Shown one piece after another: positions 22,430-34,914 of a DNA stretch of 64,000 bases. The stretch covers positions 22,686,818-22,750,817 of the forward strand of contig CM070613.1 of NCBI GenBank assembly GCA_036346395.1, read 5' to 3'. This DNA is from Hsuehochloa calcarea (lineage: Eukaryota > Streptophyta > Magnoliopsida > Poales > Poaceae). Within the stretch, counting starts at the first letter, position 1. Every line of letters begins with the position of its first letter. The position numbers and the translations under genes are program-made. The notes below the pieces were generated by a model. That model made no database searches. It was not told the origin of the DNA and saw only the letters and a program-made list of their open reading frames with translations.

Positions 22430-23535
22430 TCAAAGATTAGATCCGATGGCAAAAGAAAAGATCGGAGTAGATTCAAAGAAACCCTAACCCGAAACCGGAA
22501 ACCCTAGAACCCAAACTCCGGATCTAAAATATCGGATCTTACCGAGACGGAAGGGTCAGGCGAGCCGGGAGCTCGTCGTCGTCGTCGCCGCCGACGCCGC
22601 CGCTTCGCCGCCGGAAGGGTCGGGCAAACTCCCCGAGAGAGCGTCCCAGCGCGCGCGTGAAAGGGCGCCGCCAAGGAGCCCCTCGACGGCGACGCGCTCC
22701 CTCTCAGGGGAGCGCGCACACCGGCGAGAGGGTCCGCGGCGGCGCCAGGCGCTTCTTCTTCTTCTCCGGGTCTCCGCGTTTTCTCGCCGCCGAGGGCGAG
22801 AGAGAGAGAGGAGGAGAAAATGATTTAGGGTTTCGGGCGGAAACGCCGCTCAGCCGTCCGATTAGCGTCAGCGGCTGAGATCGAGCGACGCGGAACAAAA
22901 CGCGCGGATGCGTTGGATTTCAGCCGTCGGATGTGAATCCGACGGTTGAAAATGCGTCCTGAAAACCCTAACGGGCGCTGTGGGCCGAGCCGCACAGTAA
23001 CGGGCCGATTTGGCCGAATGAACAGTTTTTTCGTCCGGTTTTGAACAGTATAATCCAGAAATTGAATTTAATTTATTTTCAGAAGTATTTTTTGAATGAA
23101 TTTCAATAGAAAAATTGTATAAAATCTCTGTAAATTTTGCACCAACGTGTTATTATTTCCAGAGATTAAATGTGTATAGTTATAATGCTTCTGAGAATGA
23201 ATTATTTTAGAATAATTACAGTTTCCGCTGCAAAAGTTAAATATTGATAATTCTTTTAATTAAATTCGAACCAACGAGAGAATTTAATTTTTAAGAATTT
23301 ATTGTGAATTATGATATTGTTATTTTCCACCAAAGTTGATAATAATAAGATTATAATTTTAATTGATGTTTTTATGCATTGTTTCTATTTCTGCCCAACG
23401 GTGATATAGTTTTAATGTATAGATAAAATTGATTTAATTGTATGTTGTATTTTGACCAACGTTGGAAATAAGGCATATAATTTTAATGTTACGTTCTCAC
23501 TTTATTTGATCTAATTTTTGTGAGGATACAACTTG
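22430..23535 (+). other. Long untranslated leader of the copia element
   Basis: About 1.1 kb between the PBS and the gag start. It is GC-rich up to 23030 (a GTCGTC/GCCGCC stretch near 22575, and purine runs near 22800), then AT-rich with recurring CCAACG motifs. I see no convincing ORF. Confidence 0.7.
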
Positions 23536-24303
23536 ATGAGTTGTATCGAGAAATACCCACTCAAAGGAGATAACTATGGAGAGTGGAAGAAAAGATAGAC
23601 TTAGCGCTTATCTTAGCCGAGGTGGACTGGGTCCTCACTACAAGACGATCCACCGAGCCTCGGCACCGGTGAGGGGTCAAAATGAGGATGATCTCGCTTG
23701 GCGTAAAAGACAGAGAGATCATGCTCCTTATAGATGTCTTATGACCTAGAGCATAAGAATGGACCACACCAACAAGAAATGTATGGTCGTGATAAAGAAC
23801 ACGATTGAGCTCGCAATTGTGGGCTCAATCGTGATCGTGACAATCACGTAATACCTTGATAAAATAAAGAGTCGCCATCGCTCTTCAAAGACATATGCAA
23901 CACGGTGATTAAACGACTTGTGATGTAAAGGTATTCGGTGGTGGGATAAGAGAACACATATTGAGGATGAGCAACTTGGCATCCAAGCTTAAACCAATGG
24001 ATTTGGCACTCAAGGATGAGTTCCTTATTCACTTGATTTTTGCTTCATTGCCAGAAAAGTTTGACACTTTTGTTGTCAATTACAATATGCAGCCCGATAA
24101 ATGGGACTTAGAAAAATGCATAGCTATGTGTGTTCAAGAGGAGGAAAGAATTAAAACCTCACATGGTGGATCTATCAACTATGTGAAGGATAACAAGAAA
24201 AGAACTTCCACAGACCTCCTTCTCAAGGAACAAGGGAAAAGCCTCATCCATCACCTCAACAGAATAAATTTGTCAGAGACAAAGATCGGTGCCTTCATCT
24301 GAA
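23536..24303 (+). pseudogene. copia gag, broken
   Basis: The capsid-like protein that packages element RNA. The start ATG at 23536 begins MSCIEKYPLKGDNYGEW, a typical UBN2-type gag opening. The frame is lost after about 20 codons at GGAAGAAAAGATAGAC, and homologous segments continue in shifting frames. The best stretch is 23961-24240, with MSNLASKLKPMDLALKDE and a Glu/Lys-rich tail. The zinc-knuckle region near 24290-24345 keeps KKTGHYKK-like residues but lacks the full set of cysteines. Confidence 0.82.
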
Positions 24304-25014
24304 GAAGACAGGACACTACAAGAAGAACATCACGATTACTTAAAGATGATAATGGCAAAGAAAGGTGAGAACATTATTACATTCATAAATGAATGCTTAT
24401 ATGTACAATATTCAAAATCCACTTGGTGGATTGACTCAGGAGCAACTGTTCATGTTGCTAATTCCTTCTGTGGATTCCGTTCGACGAGGACTACGCAAAG
24501 AAACGAAAGATGCATTAAAGTCGCAAATGGAGTCCAAGCAGAAGTTGAAGCTGTTGGCGATCTTTCATTAGAGTTAGCTAATGGCTCCAATCTTTTACTT
24601 AGAGATGTTCTTTTTGTTCCCTCTTTACAGAGGAATTTGATTAGTGTTTCCAATTTGGACAAAGATGGTTATGATTGTAATTTTGGAAATGGCAAGTGCG
24701 AAATAATATTTAATAAAGAATGTGTTGGTCTTGCCATATTACAAAATGAGCTTTATTTGTTATCATTGTGTGATGATGTGAATGTCGTATGCGATAATGG
24801 GAACGTCGCGTGCGAGAAAGTGAAAGAATCCTCGTCTACGAATGTAAACAGAAAGCGAAAGAGAACTCATAATGAATCGTCGAAATTATGGCACTGTCGT
24901 TTAGGCCATATTTCGAGGGGGAGAATAGAAAGACTAGTTAAGAATGAAATTCTTCCTCTATTAGAGTTCTCGGACTTAGAACAATGCAGGAATGCATTAA
25001 AGGAAAATATGTAA
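24289..25014 (+). pseudogene. copia protease and GAG-pre-integrase region
   Basis: A 241-codon open frame. The aspartic protease active site reads WWIDSGATVHVANS (about 24420-24465) with the NLISVSNL block after it, and the GAG-pre-integrase segment ends with KLWHCRLGHISRGR (about 24885-24925). This belongs to the element polyprotein, which is processed by this protease. The frame is closed by TAA at 25014 where integrase should continue, so it is disconnected from the rest. Confidence 0.88.
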
Positions 25015-26090
25015 AGAAAATTAAGAAAGGCGCAAAAAGAAGCACAGAGTTCTACAAATTGTTCACACGGACATTTGTGGTCCTTTTCCGTGAAAAGTGT
25101 GGATGGTTATGACTCGCTCATAACATTCACGGATGACTACTCCGTTATGGATATATTTATCCAATCAAAGAAAGAAATGAAGCCTTGGATAAATTCAAAA
25201 TATTTAAGGCTGAAGTTGAAAACCAACACGATTTAAAGATTAAGATAGTTCGATCTGATCGTGGGGGGGAGTACTACGGTCGACATACCCCATATGGACA
25301 AGTTCATGGACCTTTGCGAGGTTCTTACAGAAAATGGCATAGTAGCCCAAGATTCTACACCGGCGAACCTCGGCAAAATGGAGTAATGAAAGACGCAACT
25401 GCCGTCTCGATGGATATGGTGCGAAGCATGATGAGCTACTCCACACTCCCATTGAGTTTATGGATGGAGGCGTTAAAACCGCCATTCATATTCTCAATAG
25501 AGTGCCTAGTAAATCGGTGCCCAAAACACCGTGCGAGTTGTGGGATGTGAAGAGTTCCTCACTAAACCACTTACGTGTGTGGGGAGTCTGCTGAGGCCAA
25601 AGTATTTAACCCAAACCTTGGGAAGCTAGATCCCAAAGCAAGAAGTTGCCATTTCATTGGCTACCCGAAAAGTCAAAAGGTTTTCGCTTCTCACCGTCGC
25701 ATGATATACAAAGTTTGTAGAAACGAGACACGCTGTCTTCTTAGAAGATGAAATGATGAGGGGGAGCATGGTAGCTCGAGAGATTGATCTTGAAGAGAAG
25801 CGGGTATATGTGCCCACTCCGATGATTCAAGAGCCACTCTTCCCACTACTGTGCCATTTGCACCGACGGTACAAAATACTGTGGTGCCAGCACCTGTTAT
25901 TGTTCCTCCTGTGGCAACAATGAATGAAAATGAGGAACCTGTTTTTCAGGATCCTATAGAACCCATTGCCACAAATGAGGGGGAGCAACAGCAAATTTCA
26001 AATGTAAGATGTACCAAATGTGGAGGCCCAGGAGGTCTCAAAGAGTAAGAAGATCACTATTTCGATGATTATCGATTTATCATCTGAGAG
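25015..26090 (+). pseudogene. copia integrase region, heavily broken
   Basis: Fragments in alternating frames match the copia integrase core: a DGYDSLITFTDDYS-like block near 25100, KIVRSDRGGEYYG near 25245-25280, and the PRQNGV/NRCPK regions near 25370-25520. Several 1-base frame breaks and stops exclude activity. It is followed by the low-complexity spacer (25850-26050) usual before RT. Confidence 0.82.
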
Positions 26091-26167
26091 GAATTTCAAA
26101 TGGAGGATGACCCCACCTCATTTGAAGAAGCCATGAGAAGCGAAAATTCTCAAAATGGCTTGAAGCC

Positions 26168-26938
26168 ATGGAAGAGGAAATGAGGTCCATGAAGACTAAT
26201 AAAGTCTGGGACTTGGAAATTATTCCTAAAGGAGCCAAAACAGTAGGCTGTAAATGGGTCTACAAAACAAAGCTCGACTCCCAAGGGAATGTAGAAAGAT
26301 ACAAAGCGCGACTTGTGGCAAAAGGCTTTACGCAAAGAGAAGGGATTGATTACAATGAGACCTTTTCTCCAGTCTCATGTAAAGATTCCTTCAGAATCAT
26401 AATGGCATTAGTAGCACATTATGATTTAGAATTACATCAGATGGATGTAAAGACGGCATTTCTTAATGGGGATTTGGAGGAAAATGTTTACATGGCACAA
26501 CCGAAAGGTTTTGTCGTGGAAGGAAATGAAAGAATGGGATGCCGCCTAAAGAAATCAATTTATGGGTTAAAGCAAGCTTCAAGACAGTGGTACTTGAAGT
26601 TTGACAGTACAATAAGAAAATTTGGGTTTAAAGAGAATGTAGAGGACAACTGTGTCTATACAAAATTTAAAGATGGGAAATTTATCTTCCTAATCCTGTA
26701 TGTGGATGATATCCTACTGGCTAGTAGTGATGTCAGTCTGCTACTGGAGACGAAGAGATTTTTGTCCTCAAATTTTGATATGAAAGATCTTGGTGAAGCT
26801 TCGTTCGTTCTAGGGATCGAAATTCACCGGGATAGAAACAAAGGGATATTGGGACTATCACAAAAGACATATATAGAGAAAGTCTTAAAGAAATTTGGGA
26901 TGCATAAATGTAGTCCTTCACCTGCACCTATAGTCTAG
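26168..26938 (+). pseudogene. copia reverse transcriptase, open 256-codon segment
   Basis: RVT_2-type reverse transcriptase that copies element RNA to cDNA. Visible blocks are VGCKWVYKTK, YKARLVAKGFTQREGIDY, HQMDVKTAFLNG, KSIYGLKQASRQWY and the catalytic LYVDDILLAS with YVDD at 26699-26710. The frame is intact from just inside the N-terminus to TAG at 26936-26938. It is cut off from integrase by a frame break upstream (near 26140) and from RNase H downstream, so it is a fragment of a dead polyprotein. Confidence 0.92.
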
Positions 26939-27674
26939 GGCGACAGATATGGGGATTTTCAATGCCCCAGGAACCAGTATGAGATCGATCAAATGAAAGC
27001 GGTTCCATATGCTTCAAATTGCCTAAGCTTACAAGATGCTCAAGTGTACACGCATACGACTTAACTTTTGTTACTGGGTTACTTGGCGATTCAGAGCAAT
27101 CTCGAATAGAACATTGAAATTGATAAAGAAAGTCTTGCGTTATTTGCAAGGAACAAAAGGCCTCATGATGACATACGTAAGATCAGATTTACTCCATATA
27201 GTGGGGTATACTGATTCGATTTTATGGAGATGATAGAAAGTCGACATCCGGATATGTCTTCACTCTCATTGGAGGAGCTATATCGTGGAAAAGCTCAAAG
27301 CAAACCGTCACTACATCGCCCACAATGTATGCCGAGTTTGTAGCATGTTATGAGGCTACAGGCAGTGGGCTGCTAAAGAAGTTCATACCCGTTTAAAAGT
27401 GGTTGACGACATCAATAGACCACTTAAGTTGTCTTTGCGATAATGAACCCGCAGAATGTATGCCCACAACAATAAGTCAAGTGGTGCTGCCAAACACATT
27501 GACATAAAGTACTATGTTGTGAAAGATAAAGTTCGGGATCAAATTATAAGTCTTGAGCATATAAGTACCGCAAAGATGTTAGCGGATCCGCTTACTAAAG
27601 GCTTACCACCCAACGTGTTCGAGAGAACATATAGCCGGCATGGGTTTAAGGGAAAGCCTATGATTCTGGACTAA
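26939..27674 (+). pseudogene. copia RNase H, broken
   Basis: Homology continues after the RT stop with KSTSGYVFTLIGGAISWKS-like residues near 27240-27300. It becomes open again at 27456-27674, with AKHIDIKYYVVKDKV and TAKMLADPLTKGLPP, the usual C-terminus of copia polyproteins. The stop is TAA 27672-27674. At least two frame shifts lie between. Confidence 0.85.
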
Positions 27675-27837
27675 AAGATGGCCCAAAAGATTAAAGTAAC
27701 TATTTGTAACAAGGAGGTGTATTGTAGCTGTTGAATCTATCGGCCATTGACCGTGACGATGAGACACGTTCTATGCACCAATTTGTGATGGAATGAGTAA
27801 AGTCAAAAGTAATTAAAGATAAAACACAGATTGAGAT

Positions 27838-27849
27838 CAAGGGGGAGAA
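27838..27849 (+). other. Polypurine tract of the copia element
   Basis: CAAGGGGGAGAA directly before the TG of the 3' LTR; it primes plus-strand DNA synthesis. Confidence 0.9.
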
Positions 27850-28322
27850 TGTTGGAATTGATCTCGCATTTGGCCCAACGCCAAATGCCCAACCCCGATC
27901 GCTACACGATCGGGGCGCCACCCATTAGGTCGGGCCCTCGTCGCCAGCGCCACATAAAGGAGGTGGAGCCAGGCGCACGCACACCAAGGTTCACCGTGCC
28001 GCCGCCAAAACTCCACCCAACAAACCCTAGTCTGATCCTAAGGGGGCGCTGTAGCGACGGGAAGTCCACCGCCGCCTCCACCGACGCGATCGACTATCAC
28101 GACCACGCCCGCCGGATACGCCACCGCCGAGCAAAGCGCCGCTTTCCACCGAACGTCGCTTCTAGCGCAGATCTTCACCAACGAACACCATGACAAACCC
28201 TACCTCCTCTACGACCGACGGTAACTCTCTCCCTCTCTCTCCCTCGGTTCTCTCGGACCGACACAAAACAAGAACAAAAGAAATACCCCGAATAGATCCA
28301 GAGAGATCAAAAGATATTAACA
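27850..28322 (+). repeat. 3' LTR of the copia element
   Basis: 473 bp matching the 5' LTR throughout, ending GATATTAACA and followed by the AGCTT duplication. Differences from the 5' copy are mainly 1-3 base length changes in G/C-rich spots. Confidence 0.95.
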
Positions 28323-28327
28323 AGCTT

Positions 28328-30888
28328 AACATTTTAGTTTTCATGCAAAGGCCACCTCGGTGGGCCAGATGGAATTGTCCACGATATAGAGACTCCTTGC
28401 TCAAAATATGTATGCAACTATGCACAACGAACCGTTGGCAGGCATGCATGCATACAGTAGCGGTCCCTCTCCCTCTTGCAAAGGTTCAATGGACTCGCCA
28501 AATACACATGAAGCTAGGCAGCTCTGCTTTTAGTTAGCATAGATGTGTACGTGTATATATTTCTTGTACATGGGCATGTTGTGATATGTTAACAACTAGT
28601 TAGTAGTTACGAGTACAACTCATATTGGGAAGAGATGCATCAATGCATGCTTCCTGCGGAAATGGATCCTCTGCTTTCGATTGTAGAAAGAAACACCACG
28701 GTGTCCTTCCGCTCATCTTGATTCTCAGACGTCTAATTCGAACTTTTCGTGGTCGACATATCTTTGTTATTGTTTGAGACCAATATAAATGCCTAGTTGA
28801 GTGGTCTATTTTGTTATGTAAGAATTTTGTCCTGGTTAATTCACTTTACAGAAGGAAAAAAAAGAGAAAAATCAAATCCAAATTCCATATGCTTTTGTGG
28901 ACCAATTTGATTGAACCGGCCGTTTTTTGCACTTCTAACTATCTAGCATCTAGCTAAAGAAATTCCAATTTAAGCTTCACTGTACACAAGTTTTTTGAGT
29001 CATGGACTGCAGGGATACCCGGATTTAACATGGTATCCAGTATTCCTGCGACTGTCTAGGATTTCAGTCGCACACAAAATGATACAATGTCTGCTTACGA
29101 TTACAAGATAATAACATGATTCTTGCACAAAGTACGACGTAATTGTCGACCACATAGTTTTACGAGCCTCCGGCCAAACTCGGTTATATTACAAGCTGAA
29201 CATCCAAAAGACAACAGACCCATAGGCTACACTTGAGTGTAAGCGTAACCTAGAACATTTGATCTTCACCTCCATAGTACTCAACTCCTCTTGGTTTTTC
29301 TTCCTCGTAACATTCATTGTCTGAACCAAACTATGCAAGAATGAGTACTTCCGTACTGAACAAGCTAGGATGGTAAAAATTCTTAATGCAACGTAGGAAT
29401 TTCGAAGGATGTCTGACAGGAGGGCTGAGTTGCACCTACCACAACTAGTATCCATATAGTTTTGTTTGATAAGGCAGTTTCGATTAAACCAAAGTGAAGT
29501 TACGAATGAGTTTTCAAGAGTATTGAGTAATGATTCAACATCATCACCACTTCACCACATTTTAAACTTCAAAAGACTACTTTATGCTGGAAGCACGACA
29601 TGTTCGAACTAAAAGTTAACGTCTGTAGAGTTGTCAGCTTTACTCACAAGATATATCCATCTCATACTATCAAGCGCTTTTAAACAAGCAACATGATTGC
29701 GTGCGACAGAGAGGATATAACTAATTGTTCTACTACTTCCACTAAGCCTACTCCACCTATTAGAGCTCAAAATCTATGATAGACACCCCTTTTTCTGCTA
29801 GGCTCACCAAAGCACGATAGCAGTACCTGCCTCATCCGAGATCCCTTCATTTGCTGTACATAGTCTCTAGTCTCTACCGTTGTGGAACCATATGCATCCA
29901 CCTGTTATGTGAAAGTAGCTAGTGTAGGTCGTATCCTAAACCAGTTCGACAAGTCGATCAAGTGGTTTGAGCGATTATGTTATTACTTGGCATAACATTC
30001 CAATTCTTTATTGAGCTTTGGACAAGACAATCAACATCCTTGCCCATAGCTACCTTTCGAAACATCACTCTTAGTGAGTGATCCACATTTTCATACATAA
30101 TAATTCATGGATCTGACGCGTCAACTCGTGATGGCGGACAACAATGTGATACTCTATCTCTAGGTTTATCGAGGAAAACCAGATGAGGTTATTATCAAGG
30201 ATGGCATGTAAACAATGTAATCAAAGACATTAACTACTTAAGCATGATTCTTCAAAAGTAATCGATAATAAATAGTATTGATAAATAAATATCGCAAGAA
30301 ATAACCCATATATAATATATCCAACTAATAGAAGTTCAATATGATCAAGGATTGTGGCTTGCCTTGTGGCTTGAATTCGTCGTTTACTCTGACATAACCT
30401 TCTGGATCCACTTCATTGCTATCCTTGGGATTCACTACAACTCCAACCTTTCCATATAATCCTTCTAAATTCACATCGATTCTAGCTCCATCACAACCTA
30501 CGGGGTCCATCTCGGCTCTAGCTTCCACTCCTATTCTTGCATAACACCGAATAAGCCTACCAGGACAACTACAAACTCTTGCAAAAGAAAGACTGCAAAA
30601 TGAACGAAAGAGAATGGAGCCGGAACACTCCTGAGAGGGAAAACCGATGATCAGATGGTCTTGGAAAGCTAGGAATTGATCAAGGCTGAAGGATAGTTGT
30701 ACTTGGATGATCTACAAAGGTCTACGAGTGGTCTACTATTGAGAACCGAGAAGAAAATCTCAAGAATCAGCTAAGAAACTATTGAACCAGGTATGAACCG
30801 ATTGGAACAGGGCTGAACTGGGTTTTAGCCGGTTCTGACTCGGGTTTGACTCTGTTTTGACCTACTCGGTCTGATTTGGGCATGGTTG
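28328..30888. other. Intergenic region without an assigned gene
   Basis: Low-copy-looking AT-rich DNA. A minus-strand 67-codon frame at 30325-30528 (with DVNLEGLYGKVGVVVNPKD) has protein-like composition but no family I recognise, and upstream DNA gives no extension. It might be an eroded element gene. Nothing else is supported. Confidence 0.4.
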
Positions 30889-31496
30889 TGACGAGGATCT
30901 AATTATCCTCAATTAATGAAGTTATTTATCTATAACGTTTATAGATAATATTTTATATAACCTTCAAAGGTACCCCTCAATATTAACAATGAGGGAGATC
31001 ATACACACCTAGTGGTCATAAGCTATTTTACGATCACCCTATATGGTCGTAAGTTCTTCTATGATCACCCATTAATCGTAAGTCCTACTACGATTACCTC
31101 ATGGTCGTAAGTCTTACTACGATCAGGTCATCTACGATTACCCTATGGTCGTAAGTATTACTACGATCAGGTCATCTACGATTACCCTCGATAAAACCTA
31201 CATACATGTGGGTTCAATCGACTAGGGGCATTTGTACGCTCTGTTTAATACACACAATAGTTAATATGTGTTATTATTCCTGAGGTAACTACACGTATTA
31301 AACATCTATATCTGATATAACCGCAAGGCGATGTGGGGATGATCTCTGATAATAACTACCCTTAAACGTATGCATTGCATCAAACGACAAGGTGCCTCCT
31401 GGCGTGAACAACTGCCACCCATTCATGCGCTATATAAGGAGTAAAGTCGGTGGACAGAGGAGGGAGACGATCAAGCAACGAAAGAGATAGGAGTCA
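30889..31496 (+). mobile_element. Old Tat-type gypsy element: left part of its 5' LTR
   Basis: It opens with TGACGAGGATCTAATTATCC, the diverged counterpart of the younger LTR at 31497, and carries the same TCGTAAG...TACGA arrays (30990-31190) and a CTATATAAGGAG TATA box near 31430. The LTR is cut at 31496 by insertion of the 13-kb element and resumes at 44545. Joined length would be about 794 bp, close to the 766-778 bp of the younger LTRs. Confidence 0.85.
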
Positions 31497-32262
31497 TGAC
31501 GAGGATCTAATAATCCTCATTTTATCTTTTATCTATAATTCTTATTATGGGTAAATATGATGTCACATAGTCCCCAGAAGTACCCCTTATATCTATAAGG
31601 GAGAGGCCTAACAAGTAATTGTAAGTTCTTCTACAATCACCCCCGTAGTCGTAAATCTTGCTACGACTATATCATGGTCGTAAGTCCTTCTACGACCACT
31701 ACATAGTCGTAAGTCCTTCTACGACTGCTACCTGGTCGTAAGTCCTTCTATGACCAGGTAAACTACGACTACCTTATAATCAAACCTACAGGCGAGTGGG
31801 TCCAATTGATTAAGGAATCCGAGGCAGCTCGCACGCACTATTATTCCGCTTATTAATGGTGTGTAAATACCCCATTATCTCCGGAAAATAATTGTCGAGA
31901 CGGCGTGAAGCCGAGGCGCCGTAATTCTGCCATCATGCGCTCGTTCATTGGATTAATTAGGCGATCTCCATGAGGACAAAGCGGCTACTTCTTCACGACT
32001 ATATAAAGGCATCAATCGGAGGAATAGGGAGGCGAACGACAATAACAAGAGCTAGTCAAGTAGGAACACAAGCGCTATTCTCTGTAATAGTCTTAGTCTT
32101 TTACTTGATCATCAAGAATACCACACACAGGATTAGGGTTATTATTCTCTCGGAGAAGGCTGAACTCGCCTAAATATCCGTGTCAATCCACTGCGTGATC
32201 TCATCTCTAGGAGACCCCGAATCAAACAATCTTTACGTAAGATCGGTTCTAATACACCGACG
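31497..32262 (+). repeat. 5' LTR of the 13-kb gypsy element
   Basis: 766 bp. It contains hairpin units (GTCGTAAGTCCTTCTACGAC type, 31615-31775) and a TATA box (ACTATATAAAGGC) near 31999-32011. The last base differs from the 3' LTR (CG rather than CA). Confidence 0.93.
31615..31775 (+). repeat. Tandem hairpin-unit array in the LTR
   Basis: Five units with about 29-30 bp spacing. Each is an imperfect inverted repeat (GTCGTA, 8-10-base loop such as AGTCCTTC, TACGAC). The same array recurs in the 3' LTR (43885-44035) and in other parts of this family. Confidence 0.85.
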
Positions 32263-32264
32263 GT

Positions 32265-32282
32265 TGGCGCCGTCCGTGGGGA
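32265..32282 (+). other. Primer-binding site of the 13-kb gypsy element
   Basis: TGGCGCCGTCCGTGGGGA, two bases after the LTR, of the form used by plant Tat/Athila-type gypsy elements. The older relative has TGGCACCGTTCGTGGGGA at 44733 and the minus-strand relative has TGGCGCTGACCTTGGGGA, so all three are one lineage. Confidence 0.85.
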
Positions 32283-32332
32283 TCTTCCGTAATCTCTTGT
32301 CAACATACTCTCTTTTCCAATCTCATGCAATT

Positions 32333-34690
32333 ATGGCGGGAGAATGGAACGAGGAGAACTGGTTTGACTTGGCGGACACGCAGACGTCGACATGGATGCC
32401 GGTTTCGACTACGAGCCGAGTGATGCATCCGTGATGGTGATGTTGCCTCCGAGATTATTCTCCGAAACCATCCCATTAATGGAGTTGAGGAGGATCCTTA
32501 TCCCCACAACAATACGTCCGACAGAGGAGCCAATTCCCTCAAAGGACAAGGGTCAATCCGACTCAGACCGCTCCTGGGAGGACTCACAACACGACGAGAG
32601 TTCTTTCTCCAAGTGTTCAAGTCCCTTAAGACGGTCCGACTTGGTAAGTCAAGTTCGGGAGCCACAATTCCAGACTCCACCAAAGATCTAGTGATCCTCT
32701 CTCGGGGTAACTCCAGAGAGGTGGGATCAAGCATGCTTTTCTGCAGAATTCGGCCGTCTCCCGCAGATCTCATTTGCGACGGAGACGCTTATAACCTGAG
32801 TTCCCCTACGGAGGATTACTCCAAGTCGCCAGATGGTGTCCCTCGAGCACTCCTCAAGCGGGAGGCCTCGAGCGCAAGTGAGAATCATCAACGGAGGTCT
32901 TCGTCCTTCCCCAAATCGTGGTCACCTCATGGAGGCCGAGATAAGAACACTCCCGAAGATCACACACCGCGCCCCTCGTGGTAATGGCAAGGGCACCACC
33001 GCTGGCGAGAGAGAACCAACACTGATGAACGCGAGGGAAATCCTCGACATTCTCGCACTCCACTAAGAAGGCCTCAAAGACTCGATGAGGAGGATTTTGA
33101 TGTCGTCGAAGAAAGAAAATTGCGATCCGTAAGAACTCGCTCAGGCGCATTCAACATCGATCGGAGGAGGTACAAGAACTCCGGGACATCAACGACTTGC
33201 TCGAGAATCCCGATCAAGAGCTTGCTCGAACGCTGTGGTACGATCTCTTTGTCAAGAGATTACGCAAAGACTTAATCGTGATGACAAGATCGGAGGTACC
33301 TCATCGACAACATTCGTGTAGTCGTAGCAATACGACTTCCTCGGCTACCGATCAATCGAATATTTTTACATAGGAATCGACACGGCCATAAGTCGAATCG
33401 ATCCCTATTCGAGAAATACCTTTCGATCACCAAGATCAAGAAGCCTCGAGAAGTGATCATTCACCACCGACAAAGAAATTCACAACGAGTAGAACACGAG
33501 GAGTATTCTCCTCGTAGAGCCGAGGCCTACTACGAGCAGTCACTGTTCGGGTATCGTCAGATCGATCACTGGTGACATTAACCCTTCTTTCCTACAAAGA
33601 AGGCGCCTAAGAAGTGATTACCGGATGCGGGCATTCTCGCCGACCTCCGGCGATTCATTACCGCCACCTCATTTTCGCCGATGAACATGGAGAAATTTGA
33701 TGGATCTCAAAATCCCATCGAATTTCTTGAGATCTATACAATACCGTCCGAGCGGCGGGAGAGGAGGAGAGCATGTAATGGCGAATTACCTTCCGATCGT
33801 TTCGAAGGATCCGCCGATCGTGGTTATTAAACCAACCACTGAGTCGATCTACTCTTGGCAACACCTCGTGATCTTCTACAGCGAATTTTCAAGGCACATA
33901 CAACCGCCTCGAAAAGAAGACGACTTGCAGGATAAAGCAGAACAACAACGAGACTTTGCGTCAATTCATCAAACGCTTTAGTCGGGTTCAGTAACTCAAT
34001 TCGAAATTTCGATTCCTCCGTGATCGTGGCTTTTAAGCAAGGAGTCCGCAGAGAAGAATAACGGAGGACATTGCTTTGAATCCTCCCAACATCGTTGCGA
34101 ACTCTTCGAGATGGCCGATCGATATGCAATCGCTTCGAGCGGTCGAGTGGAACAACACTATCGATCGAGAAACATATACTCCTCGAGAGCCGTGAAGTTG
34201 GTAAGGATAAAAAGCAAAAAGTCCAAGAAGAAAATAAAAAGTCAAAACCACAAACCGCTGGTTCCAAGGAGGTTCGCCGTGAAAGATGGAGAGCCCCAAA
34301 CCACCAAGTCGCACTGATCAAGGCAAAGGTAAGCACCCGATCGTAGGAACGACAAACCAAGGTGGTGTCCTTTTCATAAAAGGAAGGACATGACCTCAAG
34401 AATCGCCGAAGTTTTCCAAAGAAAGCTCGAGGACTACTACAACGACAAGCACCACTCCCTACTCTCGAAAGGGTGGGACATACGAGTGGCCAAAAGTCGT
34501 CGGATGATGAGGAGATGCCGCTCCAAGATCCGCAACATACCGTTGAGCACATCTACGGAGGATCATCGAGATACGACTCCAAACGACAACTTAAAGTCAC
34601 GGACGAGAGGTAAATTCTATACATACTCCTCTCACAATAAATTACCAAGTGGTCGGAAGTTACCATCTCTTTTGAGAAGGATGATCGCCC
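32333..34690 (+). pseudogene. gypsy gag, broken
   Basis: Capsid-like protein. It starts with ATG 32333 (AGEWNEENWFDL), shared with the older copy at 44811. A Ser/Asp-rich N-terminal part runs to about 33600. The retrotransposon-gag domain is recognisable at 33680-34080 in mixed frames (NMEKFDGSQNP, then ESIYSWQHL). A Lys-rich nucleic-acid-binding stretch lies near 34200. Many frame changes mean that no long frame remains. Confidence 0.75.
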
Positions 34691-34699
34691 AATCACTAC

Positions 34700-34914
34700 G
34701 AGTCGATCAGTCGATATCCGATTGTGGTGAACCCACCATCAACAACCGTCGGGTCAATCGAGTGTTGGTTGATGGTGGCGATTCTTTGAACATATTATTT
34801 ACTAAAGCCCGGACGAGATGCAAGTACCAGACAAAGGTAAGGCCTGACGATATTCCTTTCATGGAATCGCAGGGGTCTTCGCCAAACCCATTGGCCAAGT
34901 TTCTCTTCCTTTAA
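34700..34914 (+). pseudogene. gypsy protease region
   Basis: Retropepsin-type segment with NRVLVDGGDSLNILF (DGG in place of DTG, usual for this lineage). It lies in an open frame ending at TAA 34914, out of phase with the RT that follows. Confidence 0.75.

Larger units (their letters stand above)
21943..28322 (+). mobile_element. Complete Ty1/copia LTR retrotransposon (6.4 kb)
   Basis: Two LTRs beginning TGTTGGAATTGATC and ending GATATTAACA (21943-22414 and 27850-28322) flank an internal region with PBS, PPT and copia-order domains (gag, protease, integrase, RT, RNase H). The 5-bp target duplication is exact: AGCTT at 21938-21942 and 28323-28327. LTR differences are few and mostly small indels, so insertion is fairly recent. 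The polyprotein is nevertheless broken in gag and integrase while RT is open. Confidence 0.96.

Noticed and set aside
30325..30528. 67-codon minus-strand ORF as a real small gene
   Set aside because: Protein-like composition, but no family, no extension and no promoter evidence; left only as a note in the intergenic entry.
31615..31775. CRISPR-like regular repeats
   Set aside because: Units are diverged inverted repeats within an LTR of a eukaryotic retroelement, without identical direct repeats or unique spacers.
33827..34552. 241-codon minus-strand frame in the 13-kb element
   Set aside because: Antisense of the gag domain and spacer; low information content (Ser/Arg/Leu) and no match to the PF04195-like gene, which lies elsewhere.
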